Source: an uncultured Corynebacterium sp.
GTDB taxonomy: Bacteria > Actinomycetota > Actinomycetes > Mycobacteriales > Mycobacteriaceae
Length of the DNA: 64,000 nt
Direction of reading: 5' to 3'
Assembly (NCBI GenBank): GCA_943913645.1
Contig: CALTYZ010000005.1
Coordinates: 1 to 64,000, forward strand
The number at the start of each line of letters is the position of its first letter. The stretch's first letter is position 1. Both the position numbers and the translations under genes were made by a program. Positions 43,404 to 51,010 of the stretch are shown piece by piece. The notes under the pieces are model-generated. The model had not been told where the DNA came from and made no database searches. It worked only from the letters and a program-made list of their open reading frames with translations.

Positions 43404-44977
43404 CGCGCCACCTCCGTTGTCCTAGCCGCGGCCGCTTGCGCCAGCGCATGCAGCACCGCATACGCCTTGTGCAAGGTCTCATCGGCTTCTGCCTGCGGGT
43501 TGGAATCGCGCACCACCCCTGCCCCGGCTTGCACCACCGCGGTGCCGCCTGTGACATAGGCCGAGCGGATCACAATGCAGGTATCAAAATCGCCAGAGCC
43601 GTGCAGGTAGCCCACCGCCCCGCCGTAGGAGCCGCGCCGGGTGCCTTCAAACTCGCGCAGTAACTCGGTTGCCCGCAGTTTCGGAGCCCCGGTGAGTGTG
43701 CCCATGTTCATGCATGCGCGATACGCGTCGAGCGCGTCTAAATCCTCGGCAAGGCGTGCTGTTACTCGCGACACCAGGTGCATCACCCGCGAATAGCGGT
43801 CTACTTGCAGTAGCTCGGCGACTTTCCGTGTGCCGGGTGCTGCCACACGCGCCATGTCGTTGCGCGCTAAGTCCACCAACATTGTGTGCTCAGCTACCTC
43901 CTTTGCGTCGGTGCGCAGTTGCAGCTCCATACGCGCATCCAGCTCGTGGTTGACACTGCCATCAGGGTTGAGTCCACGCGGGCGCGTGCCCGCAATTGGG
44001 TACAGCTGCACCTGGCGTGTTGCCGCGTCGAACTTCAAGCTCGATTCGGGTGAGGCTCCAAAGAGCTCATATGGTTGCCCGCCGCGGTCCACGCCGCGCA
44101 CATAGAACATGTACGGCGAGGGGTTGGTTTCACGCAGGCGCTGGTATGCCGCAAATGCGTCGGGGCACTGTGTTGTAAAGCTGCGCGCTGGGACGACTTG
44201 GTAGATGTCACCGTCATGAATGGAGCTTTTCAGCTTCTCGACGCCCCCGCGAAACCCTTCATCGTCGACTTCGGCTTGCACAACGAGCCGTTCGGGGCCG
44301 GGGGTGGGGCTGGATGTGGTGGCAGCGGGGGCTGGGTGTGTCTTGGTTGTTAGCCCTGCGATCCGCTGCGCGTAGGCAGTCAGGTCGATGCCTTCTCCGG
44401 TTGCGTCGAGCGCGGTGAGGTAGGCGTGCTGTTGTTGGTGGTCTACTTTCAACAGCACTTCGGCGAGGATGAATTGGTAGTCCGGGTAGGTGTTTGCACC
44501 TTCGCCCACAGCGGGCAGTTGCTCGAAAGTTTCCAAGTAGTCGAACGCGAACCCGCCGGCCAGCATGGGGAAGTCTTCGTTGTGGTAGGTGCGGTCGGCG
44601 TGTGTGGTCAGTGCGCGTAGCACCTCGGCGGTGGATGCGGCGGTGAGGCGCTCGCGTTCGTTGTCTGCGGCAGCCGGCGGGAATTCGTATTCGTGCTCTG
44701 CCACCGCGTAGGGGGCGAGGTCTTCGCGCAGCTGGGCTGCAATGACATGGCCGGATGCGGTCAGTGGGTCAACGTGCACGCGTGAGCCGTTGCAGGTTAC
44801 GCGCAGTGAGGCTGACAGCACTGCCACGGAGCGAAGCCCTGAGCGGGTTGTAATGTCGACTGATTCCAGCAGTACGGAGTCGGGTGCCGTGGTGGCGCCG
44901 AGGCGGTTGAACAGTGCCGAGGCGTCTGGGTGGTAGTGCACGCTGTGGTGTGTGAAGCGTGGCGGGGGTTTGCTCAT
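43400..44977 (-). CDS. trpE: Anthranilate synthase component I
   Basis: 525 residues from ATG 44977 (MSKPPPRFTHHSVHYHP), with AAGGA 8 nt upstream; the frame runs further up into the leader region. LLESVDITTRSG contains the conserved Leu-Leu-Glu-Ser of the tryptophan feedback site. Chorismate-binding core: VVQAGAGVVRDSNP, GTLTGAPKLRATELL, RSAYV. First gene of trpEGD(CF)BA and controlled by the attenuator upstream. Confidence 0.96.
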   Translation of the reverse strand: MSKPPPRFTHHSVHYHPDASALFNRLGATTAPDSVLLESVDITTRSGLRSVAVLSASLRVTCNGSRVHVDPLTASGHVIAAQLREDLAPYAVAEHEYEFPPAAADNERERLTAASTAEVLRALTTHADRTYHNEDFPMLAGGFAFDYLETFEQLPAVGEGANTYPDYQFILAEVLLKVDHQQQHAYLTALDATGEGIDLTAYAQRIAGLTTKTHPAPAATTSSPTPGPERLVVQAEVDDEGFRGGVEKLKSSIHDGDIYQVVPARSFTTQCPDAFAAYQRLRETNPSPYMFYVRGVDRGGQPYELFGASPESSLKFDAATRQVQLYPIAGTRPRGLNPDGSVNHELDARMELQLRTDAKEVAEHTMLVDLARNDMARVAAPGTRKVAELLQVDRYSRVMHLVSRVTARLAEDLDALDAYRACMNMGTLTGAPKLRATELLREFEGTRRGSYGGAVGYLHGSGDFDTCIVIRSAYVTGGTAVVQAGAGVVRDSNPQAEADETLHKAYAVLHALAQAAAARTTEVAR

Positions 44978-45021
44978 CACATCGTCCTTGGTAGTCGTAT
45001 GCACCGAGGCGCTAGGAGAGC

Positions 45022-45061
45022 AAAAGGCCCGCGGTGCTTGGGTGTTCCAAGCCGGCGGGCC
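45022..45061 (-). terminator. trp attenuator terminator hairpin
   Basis: On the minus strand GGCCCGC (45061-45055) and GCGGGCC (45032-45026) form the outer stem, and GCTTGG/CCAAGC (45052-45047 and 45041-45036) the inner stem, followed by TTTT (45025-45022). It lies between the leader peptide and trpE and should terminate when charged tRNA-Trp is plentiful. Confidence 0.85.
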
Positions 45062-45095
45062 GGTTATAAAGGTGGACTTTTTCGTGGCACGCCGT

Positions 45096-45143
45096 TTATG
45101 CGCGCCACCACCAGGTGCGGTTCTGGTCATTGAAGAAAGTCAC
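45096..45143 (-). CDS. trpL: trp operon leader peptide with three consecutive Trp codons
   Basis: A 15-residue peptide MTFFNDQNRTWWWRA, GTG start at 45143 and TAA at 45098-45096, with three adjacent TGG codons near the end. Ribosome stalling at these codons under Trp starvation would favour an antiterminator over the terminator at 45022-45061. The start codon lies 7 nt after a predicted -10 box, so the leader peptide itself appears leaderless. TTG codons further upstream in frame are alternatives but lack a Shine-Dalgarno sequence. Confidence 0.85.
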   Translation of the reverse strand: MTFFNDQNRTWWWRA

Positions 45144-45150
45144 GAAGTTA

Positions 45151-45179
45151 AACGTAGCGCACAATGCATGCTCTGGCAA
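45151..45179 (-). promoter_or_regulatory. trp operon promoter
   Basis: On the minus strand TTGCCA (45179-45174), a 17-bp spacer and TACGTT (45156-45151), a sigma-A-type promoter. The predicted transcription start coincides with the trpL GTG at 45143. It lies 38 nt past the stop of the SdpI-family gene. Confidence 0.7.
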
Positions 45180-45216
45180 CCGTTTCCGAACGTTGCTGCG
45201 CGTGTGGTGTTGGTTG

Positions 45217-45732
45217 CTACTCTTGCTCGTCTGCGGTGCCGGCTGCTTTGCGCATGGCATCAAGATCGACTGCCGGGGGCGCGGTATCGCCACCGGTGCC
45301 ATTGGTAGGGTCCGCACTGGGGGTGCCGGTGTGGGTAGTGCTGGACTGGTCGTTGGCTTGGGTGTGGAGTGCAACGTCGACAAGCGCGGCGGCTTTTGCT
45401 CCGAAGTTCCCGCCGATTGCGAGCGCCACACCAGCCGCAAGGAGCGCGATGACTGGGGCGAGCCACACCCAGCCGTGCGCGATGAGTGCGAATGCGGCAC
45501 CCATGGCGAGCGCTACCCCGGCGAGGATCCAGAACGGTCCGACGACGCGGTGTGCCTGCACCCACGTTGCCTCGTTGCTGCGTACCTCTTGTACGCGCAG
45601 GCCGATCACGTTATTGCCGGGAAGTTTACCGCTGGTGGCCAGCGCGCCGATGACAACGAAGGCGATGGCGGCGAGGAGGAACATGACGCCGAGCGTCACG
45701 TTCAGGGGAGCCATATTCGAAAACGGGGACAT
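45217..45732 (-). CDS. SdpI-family membrane protein
   Basis: 171 residues from ATG 45732 (ATG 45714 is also possible). First ~110 residues are membrane segments with the SdpI motif NNVIGLRVQEVRSNEATWVQAHRVVGPFWI; the C-terminal ~55 are Thr/Gly/Asp-rich and cytoplasmic. SdpI proteins in Bacillus act in immunity to the SdpC toxin; most actinobacterial relatives are uncharacterised. Upstream of, and on the same strand as, the trp operon. Confidence 0.85.
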   Translation of the reverse strand: MSPFSNMAPLNVTLGVMFLLAAIAFVVIGALATSGKLPGNNVIGLRVQEVRSNEATWVQAHRVVGPFWILAGVALAMGAAFALIAHGWVWLAPVIALLAAGVALAIGGNFGAKAAALVDVALHTQANDQSSTTHTGTPSADPTNGTGGDTAPPAVDLDAMRKAAGTADEQE

Positions 45733-45870
45733 GGTGCCCAAGCATAAACCCCGCCCAGCTTGCGGGGTCGAGTGCCCTGCGCTGCGGGCGGTGCGCGACA
45801 ATGGGCATGTATATGTACCCACCGCATTGGGTGTTGCTCATCCGGTGCGTGACCCTGAGGTTTGCTGACC

Positions 45871-47115
45871 ATGAAAACGAAACTGCTGAATTCGCTCCTG
45901 CTTTGGATTGTGGTGGCGATTGTCCTTGGCTACCTGTGCAGCCTGTTCTTCCCCGTTCCACTTGCGCGGGTGTTCATCACCTTTAATGGTTTGTTCGCCA
46001 ACTTTTTGGGTTTCTTCGTCCCGGTCCTGATTTTCGGTTTGATCGCCCCGGCTATCGCTAGTCTCGGACGCGGTGCCGGCAAGTGGCTTGGCATCACCGC
46101 GGGCCTTGCATATGGTTCCACGATTCTGTCCGGGTTGATCGCGTGGGGCACTGCTACGGCGCTGTACCCGAGCCTGCTTGGTGGCCGTAATTTGGTCACC
46201 AACGTTGCTAATCCGGAGGAGGGTGGTCTCAGCCCTTTCTTCACGGTGGATATGCCGCCGCCGTTTGAGGTGATGTCTGCCTTGCTGCTCGCCTTTGTGG
46301 TGGGTTTGGCGATGACGGCGGTGAAGTCTGACACCATGTATGCCGTGCTTGAAGAACTCAATAGCGTCATCCTCAAGGTGGTGACTAGTTTTGTGATTCC
46401 ACTGCTGCCGCTGTACATCTTCGGCACGTTTTTGAACCTTGGCATGAATGAGAACTTCGGCTCAACGATGGCGGCCTTTGGCACGGTGCTGGTCTTGTCC
46501 ATTGTGATGACGATCGTGATTGTCCTGCTGCAGTACCTTGTTGCGGGCATCGTCGCCGGGCGTAACCCGTTTGTGGCACTGAAGAATATGCTGCCGGCGT
46601 ATTTCACGGCGCTTGGTACCTCATCTTCGGCGGCAACAATCCCCGTCACGCTGAATTCGGTGTTGAAGAACAAGGTGGATGAGGACGTCGCCGGCTTTGT
46701 GGTGCCACTGGGGGCGACAATTCACCTCTCTGGCTCAATGATGAAGATCACGCTCTATGCTCTGGCCATTGTGGCGATGGGCGGGTTGGATGTGACCGCA
46801 GGTCAGATCATCGGCTTCCTGTTGCTGCTCGGCATCATGATGATCGCCGCCCCTGGTGTGCCTGGCGGGGCGATCATGGCGGCTGTTGGCCTGCTGCAGG
46901 CCAACCTTGGTTTTGACGAGTCGATGATCTCGCTCATGATCGCCGCTTATATCGTCGTTGACTCCTTCGGCACGGCGGCGAACGTCACGGGCGATGGCGC
47001 TATCGCGCTGATCGTGAACAAGTTCGCCGCGGGTCGTATCAAGAGCAGTTCGCTTGATGACGCCACCGTTTCACGTGAAACATCGCAATCTGCCGACGCT
47101 GCCGCACTCGATTGA
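45871..47115 (+). CDS. Dicarboxylate/amino acid:cation (DAACS) symporter
   Basis: 414 residues from ATG 45871. Family motifs: GTSSSAATIPVTLNSVLKNKV (the Ser-rich hairpin of the glutamate transporter family), PLGATIHLSG, DSFGTAANVTGDGAIALIV (cation-binding segment). SstT/glutamate-transporter-like fold. Divergent from the SdpI-trp operon; in C. glutamicum a transporter of aromatic amino acid type lies near trpE, so tryptophan or another amino acid is a candidate substrate, but this is inference. The C-terminal tail is encoded across parS site 3 and reads TVSRETSQS. Confidence 0.85.
   Translation: MKTKLLNSLLLWIVVAIVLGYLCSLFFPVPLARVFITFNGLFANFLGFFVPVLIFGLIAPAIASLGRGAGKWLGITAGLAYGSTILSGLIAWGTATALYPSLLGGRNLVTNVANPEEGGLSPFFTVDMPPPFEVMSALLLAFVVGLAMTAVKSDTMYAVLEELNSVILKVVTSFVIPLLPLYIFGTFLNLGMNENFGSTMAAFGTVLVLSIVMTIVIVLLQYLVAGIVAGRNPFVALKNMLPAYFTALGTSSSAATIPVTLNSVLKNKVDEDVAGFVVPLGATIHLSGSMMKITLYALAIVAMGGLDVTAGQIIGFLLLLGIMMIAAPGVPGGAIMAAVGLLQANLGFDESMISLMIAAYIVVDSFGTAANVTGDGAIALIVNKFAAGRIKSSSLDDATVSRETSQSADAAALD
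47067..47082. other. parS site 3, inside the DAACS symporter gene
   Basis: CGTTTCACGTGAAACA, 15 of 16 matches. It encodes Val-Ser-Arg-Glu-Thr in the symporter tail, the same pentapeptide as parS site 2 in trpCF. Confidence 0.92.
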
Positions 47116-47131
47116 TGTTTCACGTGAAACA
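47116..47131. other. parS site 4 (perfect)
   Basis: TGTTTCACGTGAAACA is a perfect 16-bp match. It begins immediately after the symporter stop codon and lies only 49 bp (start to start) from site 3. Confidence 0.95.
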
Positions 47132-47146
47132 TTGACTGCCTCTCCC

Positions 47147-47782
47147 CTAGGTGCGAGCGGGTTCCTCCCCAAGTCGGCGGGCGATGACAAGGCGCGTCAA
47201 GTACAGCGCGAACGCGGGGAGGAAGAAAAAGTTGAGCGGGACAGCCCAGCCAATCGGCAAACCGAGCGCCAGGGTCGCTGCGCCAACCACAATCGCGACC
47301 GCGGCGGCGGTGCGGCCAAGATAGCGAAATGCAGACATCACTGCAGCGTTGAAAAGGTCCACAAACGATGCCTGGGCTCGCGCATGCGTTGATGCCCAAC
47401 CGAAGAACCAGACCGTGATGCTGGTCAGGATGAGCACACCGGAGAGCGTGAGTGCGCGAATAATCGTCAGCGCGACATCACCAATCCCGGCCCGGGTAAT
47501 CACCCACTGCTGATAGGCCACCAACGCGCCTGCTCCAAGGAGCAGGAACCAGTAGAGGGTGATCGGTCTCCATGATCGTGTGAGCTCTCGAAGAAACAGC
47601 ATCGAGCGGTTGGCGCCAACCTCTGTGACCATGTCGCGGATGACAACATTGGCGGCGCGCAGTGCTGCCCCCGCGGTCACGATAGGTAGGCAGCTGACAA
47701 CGAGCAGCATGTTCACAATGACAATGTCCGCCATCAAGGTGAGGGCGGACATGAATCTGGAGTCTGGGTGAAACAACGTCAC
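47147..47782 (-). CDS. DUF624 (YesL-type) membrane protein
   Basis: 211 residues from GTG 47782. N-terminal DSRFMSALTLMADIVIVNMLLVVSCLPIVTAGAALRA matches DUF624/YesL proteins, found beside carbohydrate ABC permease genes. About five membrane segments. It starts 11 bp after the MalG-like permease stop and is the last gene of the sugar ABC operon. Function unknown; a role in sugar uptake or sensing is inferred from context. Confidence 0.88.
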   Translation of the reverse strand: MTLFHPDSRFMSALTLMADIVIVNMLLVVSCLPIVTAGAALRAANVVIRDMVTEVGANRSMLFLRELTRSWRPITLYWFLLLGAGALVAYQQWVITRAGIGDVALTIIRALTLSGVLILTSITVWFFGWASTHARAQASFVDLFNAAVMSAFRYLGRTAAAVAIVVGAATLALGLPIGWAVPLNFFFLPAFALYLTRLVIARRLGEEPART

Positions 47783-47793
47783 GTTACGTAAGG

Positions 47794-48735
47794 CTAGCCC
47801 TTGACAGCCCCGGCGGCGACGCCTTCAACAATGTGTTTTTGCGCCGACATGTAGAACACGATGATCGGGATGATTGCCAACACAAGCATGGCCATCATCG
47901 CGCCCAGGTCGCGGTCACCCTGGGACCCAATGAACTGCTGGATCACGACGGGGATCGTCCGGTATGGGGTGGACAGGCCGATCACCAGATACGGCAGGAG
48001 GTAGTCGTTCCACACCCACATGGCGTTGAGGATGGCAACGGTAATAGCCGTGGGTTTGAGCATGGGCAGCACGACTCTAAAGAAGGTGGTCAGTGGTGAG
48101 CACCCATCAATGTAGGCGGCTTCTTCAATCTCAAGCGGGATGGATTTAATGAAGCCGGAAAACATGAACACGGACAGTCCCGCGCCAAACCCAAGGTAGA
48201 GCACCACCATGCCGAGCGGGTTGGCAAGCTGCAGCCGGTCGGCGATGACCACGGTTGGAAACATCACCATCTGGAACGGGATGACCATCGAGAACACGAA
48301 GATGAAGTAGAGCGCTGAGGTCCACCAGGTTTTCACCCGCGTGATGTAGTAGGCCGTCATGGAGCTGAAGAACACAATCGTGGCCACAGACAAGATCGTG
48401 ATGACGAATGACCACACGATCGCCCACCCGAATCCTTCGCCCTGGATGCCGGTGATGTAGTTGGTGAACCCGGCCCATAGCTCAGCAACGGGCAGGGCGA
48501 ATGGGTTGTTGGCGATGGCGAAGCGTTCCTTGAAGGAGTTCATCAAAATGAAGAAGATCGGCCCAAGGAACACGATGGTCAAAAACACCAACACGGCGTA
48601 GATCAGCACCTGAGCAGGACCAGAGACCTTCGCGGCCTCAGCGACCTTCGGTGGGGTCTTCTTGGCGGTGTTGCCCGCAGGCTGCCCGGTGGCGGCAATC
48701 ATTGTTGGATCAGCTTGGTCAATGCGGTTTGTCAT
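47794..48735 (-). CDS. Carbohydrate ABC transporter permease (MalG/UgpE-type)
   Basis: 313 residues, six membrane segments, preceded by a ~30-residue cytoplasmic part rich in Ala/Thr. The EAA loop is visible as EIEEAAYIDGCSPLTTFFRVVLPMLKP. It pairs with the upstream MalF-type permease (2 nt apart). The substrate is not determinable here; the composition resembles the C. glutamicum trehalose uptake system TusFGKE, so trehalose or maltose are candidates. Confidence 0.93.
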   Translation of the reverse strand: MTNRIDQADPTMIAATGQPAGNTAKKTPPKVAEAAKVSGPAQVLIYAVLVFLTIVFLGPIFFILMNSFKERFAIANNPFALPVAELWAGFTNYITGIQGEGFGWAIVWSFVITILSVATIVFFSSMTAYYITRVKTWWTSALYFIFVFSMVIPFQMVMFPTVVIADRLQLANPLGMVVLYLGFGAGLSVFMFSGFIKSIPLEIEEAAYIDGCSPLTTFFRVVLPMLKPTAITVAILNAMWVWNDYLLPYLVIGLSTPYRTIPVVIQQFIGSQGDRDLGAMMAMLVLAIIPIIVFYMSAQKHIVEGVAAGAVKG

Positions 48736-48737
48736 GG

Positions 48738-49583
48738 TTATGCCTCCACTTCCCTGCTGCGGGTGGCGCGTAGTTGGAACATGGCGATGACGACGACAAC
48801 GACAACGAAGATCACTGCCTTCGCCTGGCCGACGCCTTCGGCGCCTACGCGGTTGAACATGGTTTTGACGATGTTGAGGGCGACCATTTCGGTCTGGCCA
48901 CCGGGTGCGCCATCAGTCAGCGCGAGGTTCTGGTCGTAGATTTTGAACGTGTTGGACAGGGTGAGGAAAAGGCAGATGGTGATCGACGGCATGACCATCG
49001 GGATGGTGACGTGGCGCAGCATCTCCCAGCGGCTCACCCCGTCGAGCTCGGCTGCTTCAATTAACTCTGGGGGAACGTTTTGCAGGCCAGCGATGTAGAT
49101 GATCATCATGTAGCCGATGAGCTGCCAGTTCACCAGCATGATCAGCCCGAGGTAGCCGTACTTCCAATCTGCCGCGATGGTTGTTTCATAGTTGGCCAAC
49201 ACGGCGTTGATCATGGATTGCCAGGTGTAGCCGAGCACGATCCCGCCGATGAGGTTGGGCATGAAGAACACGGTGCGGAAGAAGTTGGTGCCTTTGAGCT
49301 TGCGGGTCAGCGTCCAGGCGAGCGCAAACGCGATGATGTTCACGGTGATGATGGACACGATAGCGACCGCAATCGTGAACAATCCCGCGGAGACGAAGCC
49401 CTCGCGTTCCGTGAACACCCGCTGGTAGTTATTCAAACCGACCCAGGTGGCGTCGGTAATCGTCGTGAATTCAGTGAACGAAAGTAAAAACCCGACGATG
49501 AACGGCACAAAGAACGCGATGAGAAACGCGAGCAGTGTCGGCAGGACGAAGATGGGGAAATACTTTTTCAGTGCTTGTTCCAT
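48738..49583 (-). CDS. Carbohydrate ABC transporter permease (MalF/UgpA-type)
   Basis: 281 residues, six membrane segments with an EAA loop (PPELIEAAELDGVSRWEMLRHVTIPMVMPS) and the family's GLNNYQRVF and WQLIGYMMIIYIAGLQNVP phrases. It starts 19 bp after the binding-protein stop and is followed at 2 nt by the second permease. Confidence 0.93.
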   Translation of the reverse strand: MEQALKKYFPIFVLPTLLAFLIAFFVPFIVGFLLSFTEFTTITDATWVGLNNYQRVFTEREGFVSAGLFTIAVAIVSIITVNIIAFALAWTLTRKLKGTNFFRTVFFMPNLIGGIVLGYTWQSMINAVLANYETTIAADWKYGYLGLIMLVNWQLIGYMMIIYIAGLQNVPPELIEAAELDGVSRWEMLRHVTIPMVMPSITICLFLTLSNTFKIYDQNLALTDGAPGGQTEMVALNIVKTMFNRVGAEGVGQAKAVIFVVVVVVIAMFQLRATRSREVEA

Positions 49584-49602
49584 AATCCGATCTCATTGCT
49601 CC

Positions 49603-50961
49603 TTAGTTCAGTAGCGCAATCTGGTTGGCCATCTCGTACTCCCAGTCGGCTTTCATCCTGGTCACGACCTCGTCCCATGACAGGTTGCCAATCGCGTATT
49701 GGGCGAGGTTTTGGCCGTACAAGTCGCGGAACTGCTGGTTTGGTGAGTACTGGAAATCCCACGGGATTGCTTCCACTGAGTCATCAGACAATGCCTCCTG
49801 GACTTGGCGCGCAAGCGGGTCGTCCGGGACATCGTCCGGGCCGTAGTTTTCAAACGGTGCGATGAAGGAAAGCTCGTCAACTACCAGCTCCTTGCCGCGA
49901 TCGGAGAGGAACAACCAGTTGAGAAAATCGCGGGTGGCTTGTTGGTCTTCCTCGCTCGCATGATCATTGACTGCAAGGAAGTTCTCGGTGCCCACGTTAA
50001 GTCCCACCTTGTCTTCTTCGGGCAGGCCCATGTACATCGGCATGAACTTGATTTTGTCTTCCTTGATCACGTTCGAGGCATCACCGGAAATCTGTGACCA
50101 CGCCCAGTTGCCGTTTTGCACCATCGCCGCTTTGCCGGTGGCGAATTCCGCCATCGAGTCTGATGTGCCGCGCGCGGCGGCCAGTGCTGGGCTCACGGTG
50201 GAGTTTTGCAGGTAGAGGTCAAACAGTTGCCGGTAGTTGTCGCCGTAGGTGAACTCAATTTCGGCCATGTCGGCGAAATCCTGCACGTCGCGGTCCACGA
50301 TTTCGTAGTGCAGCGGGCCGTTCATCAGGTGGTTTGTCCAGCGCCATTCTTCACCGGCGATTAGCGAGGTGGCTGCGAACGCACCCGCAATCCCGAGCTC
50401 CTCTTTGCGCGCCTGCATGTCTTCGGCAACAGCTTTGAGTGTGTCGAAGCTCGTGATTTCGCTTATTGACGTCGCCTGTGCCCCCGGCAGTGCAAAGTAG
50501 GCATCCATGATCTCTTCGTTGTAGAGGATGCCGAAGCCTTCCATGGCGAACGGGACGCCGCGCACTGTGCCGTCGGGTGCGGTAATGGGCTGGGCGTCTT
50601 CGTTGAGTGCTTCTACTACCTCGTAGTCGCTGAGGTCTGCGAGGTAGTCTTGCCAGATGCCGTAGCCTTCTTGGCCGTTGATTTGAAAGAGCGTTGGTGC
50701 GTTGGACTTCGCCATTTCCGCTTTCAGTGTCTGCATGTATGAGCCTGAGGCAGCGGTGACGATTTTGACCGGGACACCGGTTTCGGCGGTGTATTCTTCG
50801 GCGATTGTTTCGAAGACGCTCGCCTGTTCTGGTTTGAAGTTGAGGTAGTACACGCTTGGTCCGGCGTTTTGGCCGCACGCGCTGAGCTGGGTGGCGCACA
50901 GTGCGCCCGCGACGAGTGTCGCCGCGAGGCGCATCGGGCGCTGCGCATCTCTTCGTTGCAT
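49603..50961 (-). CDS. Extracellular sugar-binding lipoprotein (ABC importer)
   Basis: 452 residues with a signal peptide and lipobox LSAC (TLVAGALCATQLSACGQN). Features of family-1 solute-binding proteins: FETIAEEYTAETGVPVKIVTAASGSY, LFQINGQEGYGIW, FATGKAAMVQNGNWAWSQI. GGAGG lies 6 nt before the ATG. It delivers a sugar to the two permeases downstream. Ligand not identifiable by eye. Confidence 0.93.
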   Translation of the reverse strand: MQRRDAQRPMRLAATLVAGALCATQLSACGQNAGPSVYYLNFKPEQASVFETIAEEYTAETGVPVKIVTAASGSYMQTLKAEMAKSNAPTLFQINGQEGYGIWQDYLADLSDYEVVEALNEDAQPITAPDGTVRGVPFAMEGFGILYNEEIMDAYFALPGAQATSISEITSFDTLKAVAEDMQARKEELGIAGAFAATSLIAGEEWRWTNHLMNGPLHYEIVDRDVQDFADMAEIEFTYGDNYRQLFDLYLQNSTVSPALAAARGTSDSMAEFATGKAAMVQNGNWAWSQISGDASNVIKEDKIKFMPMYMGLPEEDKVGLNVGTENFLAVNDHASEEDQQATRDFLNWLFLSDRGKELVVDELSFIAPFENYGPDDVPDDPLARQVQEALSDDSVEAIPWDFQYSPNQQFRDLYGQNLAQYAIGNLSWDEVVTRMKADWEYEMANQIALLN

Positions 50962-51010
50962 AGGGTGCCTCCAAATTCAGTGAGATTCAGTGGGTTGTAC
51001 TCAAATTCAG

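Noticed and set aside
44978..45130. N-terminal extension of trpE through the leader region
   Set aside because: The extension crosses the attenuator terminator and the end of the leader peptide; ATG 44977 has a proper ribosome binding site and begins the conserved protein.
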